This document shows, in pieces, positions 42,443 through 52,221 of a stretch of 64,000 nt of DNA. The position numbers and the translations under genes were made by a program. The DNA comes from Marinicella sp. (GTDB lineage Bacteria; Pseudomonadota; Gammaproteobacteria; Xanthomonadales; Marinicellaceae). The notes under the pieces are model-generated. The model did no database searches. It worked only from the letters and a program-made list of their open reading frames with translations, and was not told the origin of the DNA. The stretch is from contig JANQRW010000085.1 in assembly GCA_028284365.1 (NCBI GenBank), positions 1 through 64,000 on the forward strand. The letters are read 5' to 3'. Every line of letters begins with the position of its first letter. Within the stretch, counting starts at the first letter, position 1.

Positions 42443-44425
42443 ATGTTCATGAAGAACACTATGCCAATGAAACTGCTGCTTATTTTAGTCGTAACTTTTT
42501 CTTCAAATATTTTTGCAAAACCAATTCCTGTTGAACATTATGCTCAAAAAAGCCAGTTCAAATTGATGAAAATATCACCAGATGGAAAGCACCTGGCATT
42601 CACATATGAAGATGGCTCTGAAACCAAATTAGGTACCATGCGATTAGCGGATCAAAAACCCATCTACTCGTTTGACGTGGGTCCTGATAGGATAGTTACA
42701 GATTTTTGGTGGGCAACCGATCAGCGTTTAATATTAATCGGCCAAAATAATGTAGGTTATTTAGATGGGCAATATTCGCACCCAGAATTATACGCCGTTG
42801 ACTACGATGGCAAAGATCGAGTTCATCTGGGACATGGTGGTGGGGTTCGGGTAACTTCTATGCTAAGGTCTGACCCAAAACACATTATTACTTCTAAATA
42901 CAGATACAACCAGGATGTGAAATTACAGCGTCGCAATATCTACCACAATGAAAGTGAAAAAGATGCTCGAGTAATGACTGGGATGCCCAAACTACAAGGC
43001 TCTATGAATTCTACATTATGGTATGTTGTACTGGACAATGAAGACCATATACGCGTTGCTGTTGAATACGATAAAAATAAAGATGATAATCGTGATGATG
43101 ACAAAATTTACCTTCATGTTAAAGAAGAAGGTGGCCAATGGGAAAAATTGGAATTGGTGGTAAAAAACCCAGATAATCTTAACTTCAAAAGATTGGGATT
43201 TGATGCTTCTGGAGATAAGTTTTATTTCTCCTCAAATCACGACCTAGCAAATAAAGGTACTACAGGCTTATTCGAATACAACTTCAAGAGCAAACAAACA
43301 AAACTACTCTTCAGACATCCAGATGTTGACATTAACCATCCGATTAAAAGTGCTGATAAAGACATCATTGGTGTTTACTTAGAACCAGGTTACCCACAAT
43401 ACCACTACCTCAAAGATGAAGCACTAGAAGCAAAAATCAAACAGCATAAGTCACTGCGTGCAAGCTTTAAAAATTTGGACATTGCAGTGGGTCAATACAC
43501 TGATAATAAAAAATTAACGGTAATCAGAACTTACAGTGACAAACAGCCCAATACTTTCTACTTATTCGATCAAACCAATAATAAAGTTACTTTTTTAGCA
43601 AACTCAAAGCCACAAATCAATCCTAAAGAAATGGCTAGCGTAGAGCCTTTCACCCTTCAAGCACGAGATGGTTTAAAGATGTACGGACAAATGACCTTGC
43701 CACCTGGAAAAGCCCTTGAAAAATTACCACTTGTGATCCATCCACACGGAGGACCTTACGGAGTCAGAGACTATTGGGAATGGGACCCATTACCTCAACT
43801 CCTGGCCAATCGAGGCTATCTGGTGATTCAACTCAATTTTCGGGGCTCTGGCGGATATGGCCTAAACTTCGAAGAAGCTGGTCATCATGAATGGGGCGGC
43901 AAAATGCAAGACGACTTAACGGATGTGACAAAGTGGGCCATCAATCAAGGTTATGCAGATGAGAACAAAATTTGTATCTATGGTGTGAGTTATGGTGGTT
44001 ATGCAGCACTACAAGGCGTAATCAAAGAACCAGAGCTGTACCAATGCGCCATAGCAGAAGCTGGTACCTATGACATCCCTTATCACATGAAATCCACCGA
44101 CTCTTTTAAAGGGGATGGCAAATACAAAAAATGGTATTTGAATCGCATGTTTGGTGAAAACTATGAGCAACTTATGATTGAGCGATCACCTACTAACTAT
44201 TTAGATAAGCTCAAAGCAAACTTAATGATTGTGCATGGAAAGAAAGACGTTAGAGTCAGTATTGGTAATGCCAAGTTGTTAGAAAAAAAACTAAAAGAAC
44301 ACAATAAACCATACGAAACACTCTACAATAAAAAAGAAGGTCACGGGTTTCTTGAAGTATCCAGTAAAGTTGAACTGTATCAACGAATTTTGGATTTCCT
44401 TAACAAAAATATCAGTCAACCCTAG
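42443..44425 (+). CDS. Secreted S9 (prolyl oligopeptidase) family peptidase
   Basis: 660-residue exported serine peptidase. A signal peptide (ending IFAKP) is followed by a beta-propeller-like region (about 40-400) and a C-terminal alpha/beta-hydrolase domain. The catalytic triad is Ser516 in GVSYGGY, Asp602 in GKKDVRVS and His634 in KEGHGFLE; HPHGGPYG forms the oxyanion region. It resembles the dipeptidyl/acylaminoacyl peptidases numerous in marine gammaproteobacteria. Four in-frame ATG codons lie in the first nine codons; the first was taken, and none has a strong ribosome-binding site. A small membrane protein gene follows after 16 bases. Confidence 0.9.
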   Translation: MFMKNTMPMKLLLILVVTFSSNIFAKPIPVEHYAQKSQFKLMKISPDGKHLAFTYEDGSETKLGTMRLADQKPIYSFDVGPDRIVTDFWWATDQRLILIGQNNVGYLDGQYSHPELYAVDYDGKDRVHLGHGGGVRVTSMLRSDPKHIITSKYRYNQDVKLQRRNIYHNESEKDARVMTGMPKLQGSMNSTLWYVVLDNEDHIRVAVEYDKNKDDNRDDDKIYLHVKEEGGQWEKLELVVKNPDNLNFKRLGFDASGDKFYFSSNHDLANKGTTGLFEYNFKSKQTKLLFRHPDVDINHPIKSADKDIIGVYLEPGYPQYHYLKDEALEAKIKQHKSLRASFKNLDIAVGQYTDNKKLTVIRTYSDKQPNTFYLFDQTNNKVTFLANSKPQINPKEMASVEPFTLQARDGLKMYGQMTLPPGKALEKLPLVIHPHGGPYGVRDYWEWDPLPQLLANRGYLVIQLNFRGSGGYGLNFEEAGHHEWGGKMQDDLTDVTKWAINQGYADENKICIYGVSYGGYAALQGVIKEPELYQCAIAEAGTYDIPYHMKSTDSFKGDGKYKKWYLNRMFGENYEQLMIERSPTNYLDKLKANLMIVHGKKDVRVSIGNAKLLEKKLKEHNKPYETLYNKKEGHGFLEVSSKVELYQRILDFLNKNISQP

Positions 44426-44441
44426 TCAAGTAGTTTTCTAG

Positions 44442-44678
44442 ATGGAGATCATTCTTTCAATCGCGGCAGGGTTAATGGCATTGCGTGTTTCGTTCAAATA
44501 CTTTTTTCAAGACTGGGAAACATTTAGTGAATGTATCAGACACTGGTTCACACCTGAAATCATTGCCATATTCCGTGGAGAATGGGATCATAATCTGTGG
44601 GCTGAATTGAAAATCTTTTTCTGGCTATTATTGGGATTTGCCAGCGGTTACGGTGTACACCAATTTCTGATCAGCTAA
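44442..44678 (+). CDS. Small two-helix membrane protein
   Basis: 78 residues with an N-terminal hydrophobic segment (about 1-15), a central aromatic- and charge-rich stretch (DWETFSECIRHWFTPEIIA, FRGEWDHNLWAEL) and a C-terminal membrane helix (about 55-76). The composition (many Trp and Phe, no antisense counterpart) and the tight 16-base spacing after the peptidase gene suggest a real gene. I do not assign a function. No clear ribosome-binding site is visible. Confidence 0.6.
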   Translation: MEIILSIAAGLMALRVSFKYFFQDWETFSECIRHWFTPEIIAIFRGEWDHNLWAELKIFFWLLLGFASGYGVHQFLIS

Positions 44679-44770
44679 AACTTCCAAATCACATCACAAA
44701 AACCAACAAACATAGACCTTTGGCGGGTCTCATGAGATAATATGGCGCTTTAAAAATATTGTGCCAAAAC

Positions 44771-46822
44771 ATGGATAAAACCTCTTCGTCAAAGCGAAAT
44801 ATTCTGATTACTTCAGCCTTGCCCTATGCCAGTGGTTCACTACATTTGGGGCATTTTGTTGAACACAGTCAATCGGATATTTGGGCACGAATGTTGCGCT
44901 CACAAGGACATGAAGTGAAGTTTTTATGTGCAGATGACGCGCACGGTACACCCATCATGCTGAATGCCGAGAAACAAGGTTTAACACCTGAGGCTATGGT
45001 TGATGCCATACGCGAAGAGCACTGGCGCGACTTACAGGCTTTTGGGGTTTCATATGATCACTACCATTCAACTCACTCTCAAGAAAATCAAGAGCTGGTC
45101 TCTGAGGTTTATTTAAAATTAAAGGCAGCTGGTCATATTGAAAGTAAAATTGTTGAACAATATTTTGACCCTGAACGTGAAATGTTCTTACCTGACCGTT
45201 TTGTCAAAGGCACTTGCCCTAAATGTGATACCCCAGGCCAATACAGTGATGGTTGTGAGTCATGTGGTTCCACTTATGACTCCACTGAAATCAAAAACCC
45301 AGTTTCCGTGGTCAGTGGCACCACACCGGTGATGAAAGAATCAAAACATTTATTTGTCAACTTGAAGAATTTCGAACCCATGCTCAAAGAATGGGTGGCA
45401 TCTGGTTCACTACAAGAAGAAGTCACCAATAAATTGGCTGAGTGGTTTGAAGCAGGTCTACAGTCCTGGGACATATCCCGCGATGCACCCTACTTTGGTT
45501 TTCAGATTCCAGAAGAAGATAATAAATATTTTTATGTGTGGATGGATGCGCCAGTTGGCTATTTGGCTTGTTTGAAATATGTATGTGAGCAAAATGGTGA
45601 AAATTTTGGTCCTTGGATTGATCCAGATACTGATCATGAAATGTATCATTTCATCGGTAAAGATATTTTGTACTTTCATTCATTGTTTTGGCCCGCCATG
45701 TTGCATGGTGCCAACATGAAACTACCCAACGCGGTCTATGTACATGGCTTTTTAACCGTTAATGGTACTAAGATGAGTAAATCACGAGGTACTTTCATCA
45801 AGGCCTCAACTTACCTTGAACATTTGAATCCAGATTACCTGCGCTATTATTTTGCTGCCAAACTATCTGATGGCTTGGTAGATATCGACTTAAACATGGA
45901 AGACTTCCGTCAACGAGTCAACTCAGACTTGGTAGGTAAAGTGGTTAACATCGCATCTCGCTGTGCTGGTTTTGTCAAGAAAAAATTCAATTCAACGCTA
46001 TCAGAATCCTTACACAACCAAGCACTTTATGATGAGTTTTTAAGTCATTCAGGTGCCATTGCCCAATTATTTGAGGCACGCAAGTACAATGCCGCCATTC
46101 GTCAGATTATGGCATTGGCTGATAAAGCCAATCAATACATAGCCGACATGGCACCATGGGTGGCAATCAAAGATGAAGCGAGACTGGGGGAAGTGCACCA
46201 AGTCTGTTCAACAGGCATCAATTTATTCAGAGTACTGATGAACTGGCTGGCACCAGTCATTCCATTCACTGCCAGTAAAGCAGAAGACTTTTTGAATGTT
46301 AAATTGGATGATTGGTATGCCATCAACAAACCGTTACTCGGCCATACTATTAATAAATTCAAACCTCTAATCAGGCGTATTGAATCCGAAACTTTAGATA
46401 AAATTATTGAACAAAGTAAACAGGATTTAGCCGCGACTCAAGCCACTTTAGAACAGCCAAAATCAAACGGTCAACTGGAAGCTGATCCAATCGGCGATGA
46501 GATTGATTTTGATACCTTTGCCAAAGTGGACTTGCGCGTGGCTAAAATCATTGATGCACAACATGTTGAAAAAGCCGATAAATTATTGCAACTGACATTG
46601 GATTTAGGTGGAGAAACCCGCCATGTTTTTGCTGGCATCAAGTCTGCCTACCAACCTGAAGATTTAGTGGGCAAGCACACCGTTATGGTGGCCAATTTAG
46701 CACCCAGAAAAATGCGCTTGGGGGTATCTGAAGGTATGGTCCTGGCTGCTGGCCCAGGTGGTGATGAACTGTATATTCTAGAACCACATGTAGGCGCTCA
46801 ACCAGGTATGCGGGTTAAATAA
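44771..46822 (+). CDS. metG: Methionine-tRNA ligase
   Basis: 683-residue class I aminoacyl-tRNA synthetase charging tRNA-Met. The HIGH-type motif HLGH (25-28), a zinc knuckle with two Cys pairs ([17 protein letters not shown]), the signature KMSKS, and a C-terminal tRNA-binding/dimerisation domain ([15 protein letters not shown] onward) are all present. ATG 44771 was chosen over an in-frame TTG at 44759 that would add four residues. It is followed after 12 bases by rnfA and may be co-transcribed with the rnf genes. Confidence 0.96.
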   Translation: MDKTSSSKRNILITSALPYASGSLHLGHFVEHSQSDIWARMLRSQGHEVKFLCADDAHGTPIMLNAEKQGLTPEAMVDAIREEHWRDLQAFGVSYDHYHSTHSQENQELVSEVYLKLKAAGHIESKIVEQYFDPEREMFLPDRFVKGTCPKCDTPGQYSDGCESCGSTYDSTEIKNPVSVVSGTTPVMKESKHLFVNLKNFEPMLKEWVASGSLQEEVTNKLAEWFEAGLQSWDISRDAPYFGFQIPEEDNKYFYVWMDAPVGYLACLKYVCEQNGENFGPWIDPDTDHEMYHFIGKDILYFHSLFWPAMLHGANMKLPNAVYVHGFLTVNGTKMSKSRGTFIKASTYLEHLNPDYLRYYFAAKLSDGLVDIDLNMEDFRQRVNSDLVGKVVNIASRCAGFVKKKFNSTLSESLHNQALYDEFLSHSGAIAQLFEARKYNAAIRQIMALADKANQYIADMAPWVAIKDEARLGEVHQVCSTGINLFRVLMNWLAPVIPFTASKAEDFLNVKLDDWYAINKPLLGHTINKFKPLIRRIESETLDKIIEQSKQDLAATQATLEQPKSNGQLEADPIGDEIDFDTFAKVDLRVAKIIDAQHVEKADKLLQLTLDLGGETRHVFAGIKSAYQPEDLVGKHTVMVANLAPRKMRLGVSEGMVLAAGPGGDELYILEPHVGAQPGMRVK

Positions 46823-46834
46823 ACTGTTGAAGTT

Positions 46835-47413
46835 ATGACTGACATTTTCCTCATTTTTATCAGCGCAGCCTTTGTTAATAACTTCGTGCTGGTGCGGTTT
46901 TTGGGTCTGTGTCCGTTTATGGGGGTTTCCACTCAATATAAATCAGCCCTGGGCATGAGTTTTGCGACTGCTTTTGTATTGACCATGTCATCAATCGTCA
47001 GTTATTTGGTGAATGAATACTTGTTGCAACCTTTGGGTTTGGAATACCTTAAAACATTGAGTTTTATTTTAGTGATAGCTGTCACTGTACAAATCACCGA
47101 AATGATTTTACACAAATCATCACCATTACTTTACCAGGTTTTGGGTTTGTTCTTACCCTTGATCACCACTAATTGTGCGGTACTTGGTGTGGCCTTGCTT
47201 AACGTACAACAACAAAACTCATTACTGGAATCAGCCTTTTTTGGCTTTGGGGCAGCAGTCGGTTTTGGCTTGGTGTTGGTGTTATTTTCGGCCATTCGAG
47301 AACGTTTGGAAATGGCCAATATACCAGCTTCATTTCGTGGCTTGCCAATTGCTTTGATCACCGCGGGCATCATGTCATTGGCCTTTATGGGCTTTTCGGG
47401 AATGGCCTCATGA
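46835..47413 (+). CDS. rnfA: Rnf complex subunit A
   Basis: 192-residue inner-membrane subunit with six helices. Typical segments are [20 protein letters not shown] and [17 protein letters not shown]; each carries the conserved Cys that together hold an iron-sulphur centre within the membrane. The Rnf complex couples ferredoxin:NAD+ electron transfer to ion movement; in enterics (Rsx) it also keeps SoxR reduced. Overlaps rnfB by four bases. Confidence 0.95.
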   Translation: MTDIFLIFISAAFVNNFVLVRFLGLCPFMGVSTQYKSALGMSFATAFVLTMSSIVSYLVNEYLLQPLGLEYLKTLSFILVIAVTVQITEMILHKSSPLLYQVLGLFLPLITTNCAVLGVALLNVQQQNSLLESAFFGFGAAVGFGLVLVLFSAIRERLEMANIPASFRGLPIALITAGIMSLAFMGFSGMAS

Positions 47414-48009
47414 TGGCATGGGTTAATCATTGGGTGGTGGCTTTAGGAGGCATGGTGACCTTGGCCGCTGTTTTTGGTGTATTGATTCTGTGGGTTTCAA
47501 AAAAATTCAAAGTTGAAGGCAATCCGATTGTTGAACAAATCAATGCCATCTTACCGCAAACCCAGTGTGGTCAATGCAATTATCCAGGCTGCAAACCTTA
47601 TGCTGAAGCCATAGCTGCTGGCGATGCCCCCATTAACCAATGCCCACCAGGTGGTCAAGAAGGTATCAAAAAGTTAGCAGAGCTACTGGATGTAGAAGTC
47701 TTAGAACTGAATCCAGAAAACGGTGCTGAACAGGAGGATCAGGTGGTTGAAATCATAGAACCTGACTGTATTGGATGTACAAAGTGCATCCAAGTCTGTC
47801 CGGTCGACGCCATCGTAGGCGCCGCAAAACAAATGCACACGGTCATTCTCAATGAATGCACTGGTTGTGATTTATGCATACCAGCCTGTCCGGTAGATTG
47901 CATCATCAAAATACCTGCCCCCATGCCAGCCCGTGTTAAAAGACAGCCTAAGCCAGCCTTAATGTATACCATCAAAGAAGCCCAAGGCGTTCCAGGAGCA
48001 CTGTCATGA
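47410..48009 (+). CDS. rnfB: Rnf complex iron-sulphur subunit B
   Basis: 199 residues: N-terminal membrane anchor (about 5-27), a Fis-type four-cysteine cluster domain ([11 protein letters not shown], with later Cys in NQCPPGG), then two ferredoxin [4Fe-4S] motifs ([12 protein letters not shown] and [12 protein letters not shown]). It accepts electrons from the soluble donor and passes them into the complex. Its ATGATG start overlaps the rnfA stop, and its end overlaps rnfC. Confidence 0.95.
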   Translation: MMAWVNHWVVALGGMVTLAAVFGVLILWVSKKFKVEGNPIVEQINAILPQTQCGQCNYPGCKPYAEAIAAGDAPINQCPPGGQEGIKKLAELLDVEVLELNPENGAEQEDQVVEIIEPDCIGCTKCIQVCPVDAIVGAAKQMHTVILNECTGCDLCIPACPVDCIIKIPAPMPARVKRQPKPALMYTIKEAQGVPGALS

Positions 48010-49556
48010 GTCAGGATCGTTTATCACATTTCCATGGTGGCTTGGTGTTACGGCACCATAAAAAAATGTCTTGTGAACACAGTTTGGCCAACGCTGGTAT
48101 CCCTGAAAAACTAATCATCGCCATCAAAGCCAATCGAGGACATGCCTCTGAACCAACTGTTGAAATTGGTGATGTGGTACTAAAAGGGCAAGTGATTGCT
48201 CAGCCAACCCACCCTTTGGGTACTGTTTATCATGCACCCACTTCTGGCCAGATTATCGCTATAGAGACCAACGATACCGCCAGTCCAGACGCTGAACCAG
48301 CCACGTGCATCATCGTCAAGACTGATGGCAAAGATGAATGGCCACCAAGGCCAGATCCACCAAAACTGCCTGAAACCGCTCAACAAATCATCACCCAAAT
48401 TAGCGCGGCGGGCATTATTGGCATGGGAGGCGCTGGTTTTCCTACGCATGTCAAATACAACACGGCACAAACAGACAAAACAATCACACTGATCATCAAC
48501 GGTGCCGAATGTGAGCCTTATATTTCTTGTGATGAACGTTTGATGCTGGATCAACCAGCAGCCATAGTCAAAGGCACAGTTTGGTTACTCAAAGCTGCTC
48601 AAGCCAGCAAGGCGATCATTGCCATTGAAGACAATATTGGTGGTGTTAAAAAGCGCCTTGATGCCGAAATTAAACAACAGGGTTTATTGGCCCAAGGGTA
48701 TGAGCTGACTGTAGTTAAAGTGCCTACAATATATCCTACTGGTGGTGAAAAACAATTGATCAAAGTTTTGACTGGACTGGAAGTACCGAGTGGGTTAACG
48801 CCATTATCGTTGGGTTTGATCATGCAAAATGTAGCCACTGCCAAAGCGGTCTATGATGCCATTGAATTAGATGAGCCATTAATGAAGCGTGTGGTGACAG
48901 TCACCGGTGATGCCATCAATGCGCCACGCAACTATGAAGCCATGATTGGCACGCCCTTTGAACACTTGCTCAATTTAGCTGATTGTGATTTTGTTGCGCT
49001 GGATAAGCTGATTATAGGTGGCCCCATGATGGGTTACGCGATGCCACATGAACACATTGGCATAGAAAAAACCACCAATTGTCTGTTGGCATTGCCAAGC
49101 GATTGCACCAAGCCTGAAATCAAGGCCATGCCCTGTATTCGCTGTGGTGATTGCGTCAAAGTCTGTCCACAAGAATTATTACCACAACAACTGCTGTGGT
49201 ACATCAATGGTAGCGACCAACACAATGATTTAGAAAAAGCCCGCGAACATCATGTGTTTGATTGCATAGAATGTGGCGCCTGTTCTTGGGTTTGCCCAAG
49301 TCACATCAACCTGGTGGATTTTTATCGCTTTGCAAAATCTGAATTAACTTATTTGGATCATAAAAAAGACAAAGCCCAACAAGCCAAACTACGCCACGAT
49401 GAACGCGAAGCTCGATTAAAACGCATCAAAGCAGAAAGACAAGCCAAACGCCGACGGAAAACCTCCAAATTAACAGATAAAAAAGGGGCAAAAGCAGAAA
49501 TCTCGGCTGTGTTAGCGCGAATCAAAGAACAGGAAAAGGCCAAGGTCGATGAGTAA
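48006..49556 (+). CDS. rnfC: Rnf complex NADH-interacting subunit C
   Basis: 516-residue peripheral subunit with a complex I NuoF-like domain that binds NADH and [19 protein letters not shown] is the nucleotide-site signature, followed by [13 protein letters not shown]. Two [4Fe-4S] motifs are [12 protein letters not shown] and [13 protein letters not shown] basic lysine- and arginine-rich tail (about 450-516) ends the protein, but the long alanine-rich repeats of E. coli RsxC (740 residues) are lacking. Confidence 0.95.
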   Translation: MSQDRLSHFHGGLVLRHHKKMSCEHSLANAGIPEKLIIAIKANRGHASEPTVEIGDVVLKGQVIAQPTHPLGTVYHAPTSGQIIAIETNDTASPDAEPATCIIVKTDGKDEWPPRPDPPKLPETAQQIITQISAAGIIGMGGAGFPTHVKYNTAQTDKTITLIINGAECEPYISCDERLMLDQPAAIVKGTVWLLKAAQASKAIIAIEDNIGGVKKRLDAEIKQQGLLAQGYELTVVKVPTIYPTGGEKQLIKVLTGLEVPSGLTPLSLGLIMQNVATAKAVYDAIELDEPLMKRVVTVTGDAINAPRNYEAMIGTPFEHLLNLADCDFVALDKLIIGGPMMGYAMPHEHIGIEKTTNCLLALPSDCTKPEIKAMPCIRCGDCVKVCPQELLPQQLLWYINGSDQHNDLEKAREHHVFDCIECGACSWVCPSHINLVDFYRFAKSELTYLDHKKDKAQQAKLRHDEREARLKRIKAERQAKRRRKTSKLTDKKGAKAEISAVLARIKEQEKAKVDE

Positions 49557-50625
49557 TCCAACGATCAATAAACTCAATATCAGTGGCGCGCCACACATTC
49601 CACCACGTATCAGTGTACAAAAGGTGATGCTGTGGGTTTGTTTGGCTCTGCTACCAGCCACTTTAGCGCATGTCTATTATTTTGGCCTGGGAATTTTACT
49701 GCAAATGGTACTGGCAATCGGTAGTGCTTATTTATTTGAATGGTGGTGCCTGAAATGGCGCCACCAACCGGTTCGACCTTTTATCACTGACCTCAGTGCT
49801 TTGGTCACGGCCTGGTTGTTTGTGCTCTGCATCTCACCAGTTGCTCCTTGGTATGTATCAGTGGTGGGGATGTTCTTTGCTGTTGTCGTGGCCAAACACT
49901 TATTTGGAGGACTTGGACACAACATATTCAACCCTGCCATGGTGGGTTTCTGTGTCATTCTGGTCGCATTTCCTCAGTCCATGTCATTGTGGTTACCTCC
50001 AGTGGGCTTAATGGAAGTCATGGATTCCATCAAAACCTTAAGTATACTCGAAATAATCGACTGGGTTTTCACTGGAGGAGCCAATGAACACATTGATGCC
50101 GTGACTGCAGCAACACCCTTATCAGCGGTACAAACCGGGCTACAACAAGGTTTCAGTTTAAGTGAAGTGACAGCACAGCCCATTTTTGGAGATTTGGGTG
50201 GAATGGGGTGGGAATGGATTGCCAATTGGTTATTTATCGGGGGTGCAGTGTTGTTATACAAACGCATCATTACATGGCACATTCCAGCAGCAGTTTTGAT
50301 GACCACAATTGCAGCAGCTACACCTTTCTATCTGTTTAATGCTGATGTCTTTATGTCACCACAACAACATGTGTTTTCTGGCGGTATCATGTTGGCAGCT
50401 TTCTTTGTTGCTACCGATCCAACATCTGGCTGTTCATCATTCCGTGGCAAAATTATTTTTGGGGCCGGTGTCGCTATATTAACAGTGTTGATTCGTAATT
50501 TTGGGGCGTTCCCTGATGGCGTAGCCTTTGCCGTTTTATTGATGAACATGTCTGCACCTTTGATTGACAGATTAACCATTCCCAACCCTTACGGCAAAAA
50601 ACCAAAGGTCAATGATCATGGCTGA
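49549..50625 (+). CDS. rnfD: Rnf complex flavin-bearing membrane subunit D
   Basis: 358-residue polytopic protein related to NqrB. The covalent-FMN site is recognisable as DAVTAATPLSAV; the usual wording is SGATPL, so the Thr acceptor is kept while the preceding SG reads TA. Further family segments are FGGLGHNIFNPAMVG and FVATDPTSGC. It overlaps rnfC by 8 bases and rnfG at its 3' end. Confidence 0.94.
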   Translation: MSNPTINKLNISGAPHIPPRISVQKVMLWVCLALLPATLAHVYYFGLGILLQMVLAIGSAYLFEWWCLKWRHQPVRPFITDLSALVTAWLFVLCISPVAPWYVSVVGMFFAVVVAKHLFGGLGHNIFNPAMVGFCVILVAFPQSMSLWLPPVGLMEVMDSIKTLSILEIIDWVFTGGANEHIDAVTAATPLSAVQTGLQQGFSLSEVTAQPIFGDLGGMGWEWIANWLFIGGAVLLYKRIITWHIPAAVLMTTIAAATPFYLFNADVFMSPQQHVFSGGIMLAAFFVATDPTSGCSSFRGKIIFGAGVAILTVLIRNFGAFPDGVAFAVLLMNMSAPLIDRLTIPNPYGKKPKVNDHG

Positions 50626-51280
50626 TGAATCGGTGAAACAGCAAACCAAACCATTAGATAAAAAATGGTTATTGCCAGTTATTCTGAGCATAATGACGCT
50701 ATTCACCAGTGGTTTATTGATGCTCAGCCATGCGCTCACTGCTGCAAAAATTACTGCCATTAAGTTGGAGAACAAACTGGCATCCTTGCACCGGATTATC
50801 CCAAGTGAACTCATCAACAACGACCTGTTAGCAGATGCCGTTGATGTATATGAACCCACCAAACTTGGTCACAGACGAACTGAACAACTTTATTTAGGTA
50901 CACTCAATGGCCAACTTAAACTGCTGGCGATACCTGTCACCGCCCGCAATGGTTATTCAGGTGATATTGAACTACTGGTCGGAGTACACGTTGGTGGTGA
51001 GCTCAATGGCCAAATCACTGCAGTAGAAATCATTGCCCACAAAGAAACACCTGGGTTGGGCGATTTGATTGAACCGGGAAAAAGTGATTGGATACAACAA
51101 TTCCCCAATAAATCTCTACAACAACCAGATATAAAAAACTGGAAAGTCAAAAAAGATCAAGGTGAGTTTGACCAAATCACTGCTGCCACCATCACACCAC
51201 GAGCAGTGGTAAACGCGGTTAAACAAGCCTTGTTGTTCTACCAAGAATACACCCAGAAAAAGGATACAGGACATGAGTGA
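50618..51280 (+). CDS. rnfG: Rnf complex flavin-bearing periplasmic subunit G
   Basis: 220-residue protein related to NqrC, with one N-terminal membrane helix (about 15-38) and a periplasmic FMN-binding domain. Marks are HKETPGLGDLI and the flavinylation motif DQITAATITPRAVV, whose threonine takes FMN by ApbE action; as in RnfD, the usual SGAT reads TAAT. ATG 50618 was preferred over 50612 because AGG (50606-50608) is 9 rather than 3 bases away. No apbE is in the window. Confidence 0.93.
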   Translation: MADESVKQQTKPLDKKWLLPVILSIMTLFTSGLLMLSHALTAAKITAIKLENKLASLHRIIPSELINNDLLADAVDVYEPTKLGHRRTEQLYLGTLNGQLKLLAIPVTARNGYSGDIELLVGVHVGGELNGQITAVEIIAHKETPGLGDLIEPGKSDWIQQFPNKSLQQPDIKNWKVKKDQGEFDQITAATITPRAVVNAVKQALLFYQEYTQKKDTGHE

Positions 51281-51929
51281 ATTCATCCGCACAAGGTTAT
51301 TCGATAACAATGCTGCTTTGGTACAAATGCTTGGCTTGTGCCCACTGTTGGCCGTTTCAAACACTGCCATCAATGCCTTGGGTATGGGCTTGGCCACCAT
51401 TGCAGTCGTGGTGGTTACCAACTTTTTAGTCTCAATCATTCAGCCCATCACCAAAAAGGAAATTCGTATTCCCTTATTCGTGTTACTCATAGCCAGTGTA
51501 GTCACCACCCTAGAAATGATGATGAATGCGTATTTTCATCAATTGTATTTAACCCTGGGGATATTCATTCCCTTGATCGTAACCAATTGTTTAATTATGG
51601 CTCGAGCTGAAGCTTTTGCTTCAAAAAACCCTTGGTGGATTTCAATTAAAGATGGTTTTTTTGTCGGTTTGGGTTTTGCACTGGTGATGTTTGTGATCGG
51701 CATCATGCGTGAAGTCATCGGCCAGGGCACCCTATTCAGCCAAGCACATTTACTGTTTGGCGATTTAGGCCATTACATTGAATTGACGTTAATTTCTAAC
51801 TATAACGGTTTTCTGATAGCCATTTTACCGCCAGGAGCATTCTTCGCTCTGGGTATATTAGTTGCTATCAAGAACAGATCAGATCAAAAAGTTGCCTCCA
51901 GCCAAAAACAAACAGCTGTTAATGACTGA
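51273..51929 (+). CDS. rnfE: Rnf complex subunit E
   Basis: 218-residue membrane subunit, paralogous to RnfA. It has six helices, the conserved LGLCPLLAVSNTAINALGMG and FIPLIVTNCLIMARAEAFAS with membrane Cys, and GFALVMFVIGIMREVIGQG. It is the last rnf gene, and its stop overlaps the start of the GIY-YIG gene by 8 bases. Confidence 0.95.
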   Translation: MSEFIRTRLFDNNAALVQMLGLCPLLAVSNTAINALGMGLATIAVVVVTNFLVSIIQPITKKEIRIPLFVLLIASVVTTLEMMMNAYFHQLYLTLGIFIPLIVTNCLIMARAEAFASKNPWWISIKDGFFVGLGFALVMFVIGIMREVIGQGTLFSQAHLLFGDLGHYIELTLISNYNGFLIAILPPGAFFALGILVAIKNRSDQKVASSQKQTAVND

Positions 51930-52221
51930 AGCCAAAGACTATTTTCTATATGTGTTATTGTGCGATCAAAAGATTCTGTATACAGGTATTGCCATCGACC
52001 CCAAAACACGTTTAGCTCAACACCAACAAGGACATCCTTATGGTGCTAAATTCACCCGTCGTTTTAAAAAGCTTGAAATCGTTTATCAAGTCAAAGTTGG
52101 CAACCGCGCCACTGCTCAATCAATTGAAACTAAAGTAAAGAAATGTAGCTCATCAGCCAAACAAACCATCATTTCAAAACAGTTTGATTTTGATCAGCTA
52201 GTTCAATTCATTCAACGCTAG
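51922..52221 (+). CDS. GIY-YIG domain protein (YhbQ/UPF0213-like)
   Basis: 99-residue single-domain protein of the GIY-YIG superfamily. The segment YFLYVLLCDQKILYTGIAID carries the GIY and YIG equivalents, KTRLAQHQQG the catalytic arginine, and QSIETKVKK the metal-binding glutamate. Members of this small type are thought to act on DNA, but roles are poorly defined. ATG 51922 overlaps the rnfE stop; a longer open frame upstream (to 51862) lies wholly inside rnfE. Its last 24 bases overlap the end of the convergent metallopeptidase-like gene. Confidence 0.85.
   Translation: MTEAKDYFLYVLLCDQKILYTGIAIDPKTRLAQHQQGHPYGAKFTRRFKKLEIVYQVKVGNRATAQSIETKVKKCSSSAKQTIISKQFDFDQLVQFIQR

Noticed and set aside
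44715-44731. AGACC/GGTCT hairpin before metG as a terminator or T-box-like leader
   Set aside because: Only 5 bp, no T-run, and no T-box sequence elements.
48180-48554. 124-codon frame antisense to rnfC
   Set aside because: Lies wholly inside rnfC, which has intact motifs; no ribosome-binding site or domain.
51862-51921. 20-codon N-terminal extension of the GIY-YIG protein
   Set aside because: Lies inside the rnfE 3' end and has no family similarity; ATG 51922 overlaps the rnfE stop as expected for coupling.
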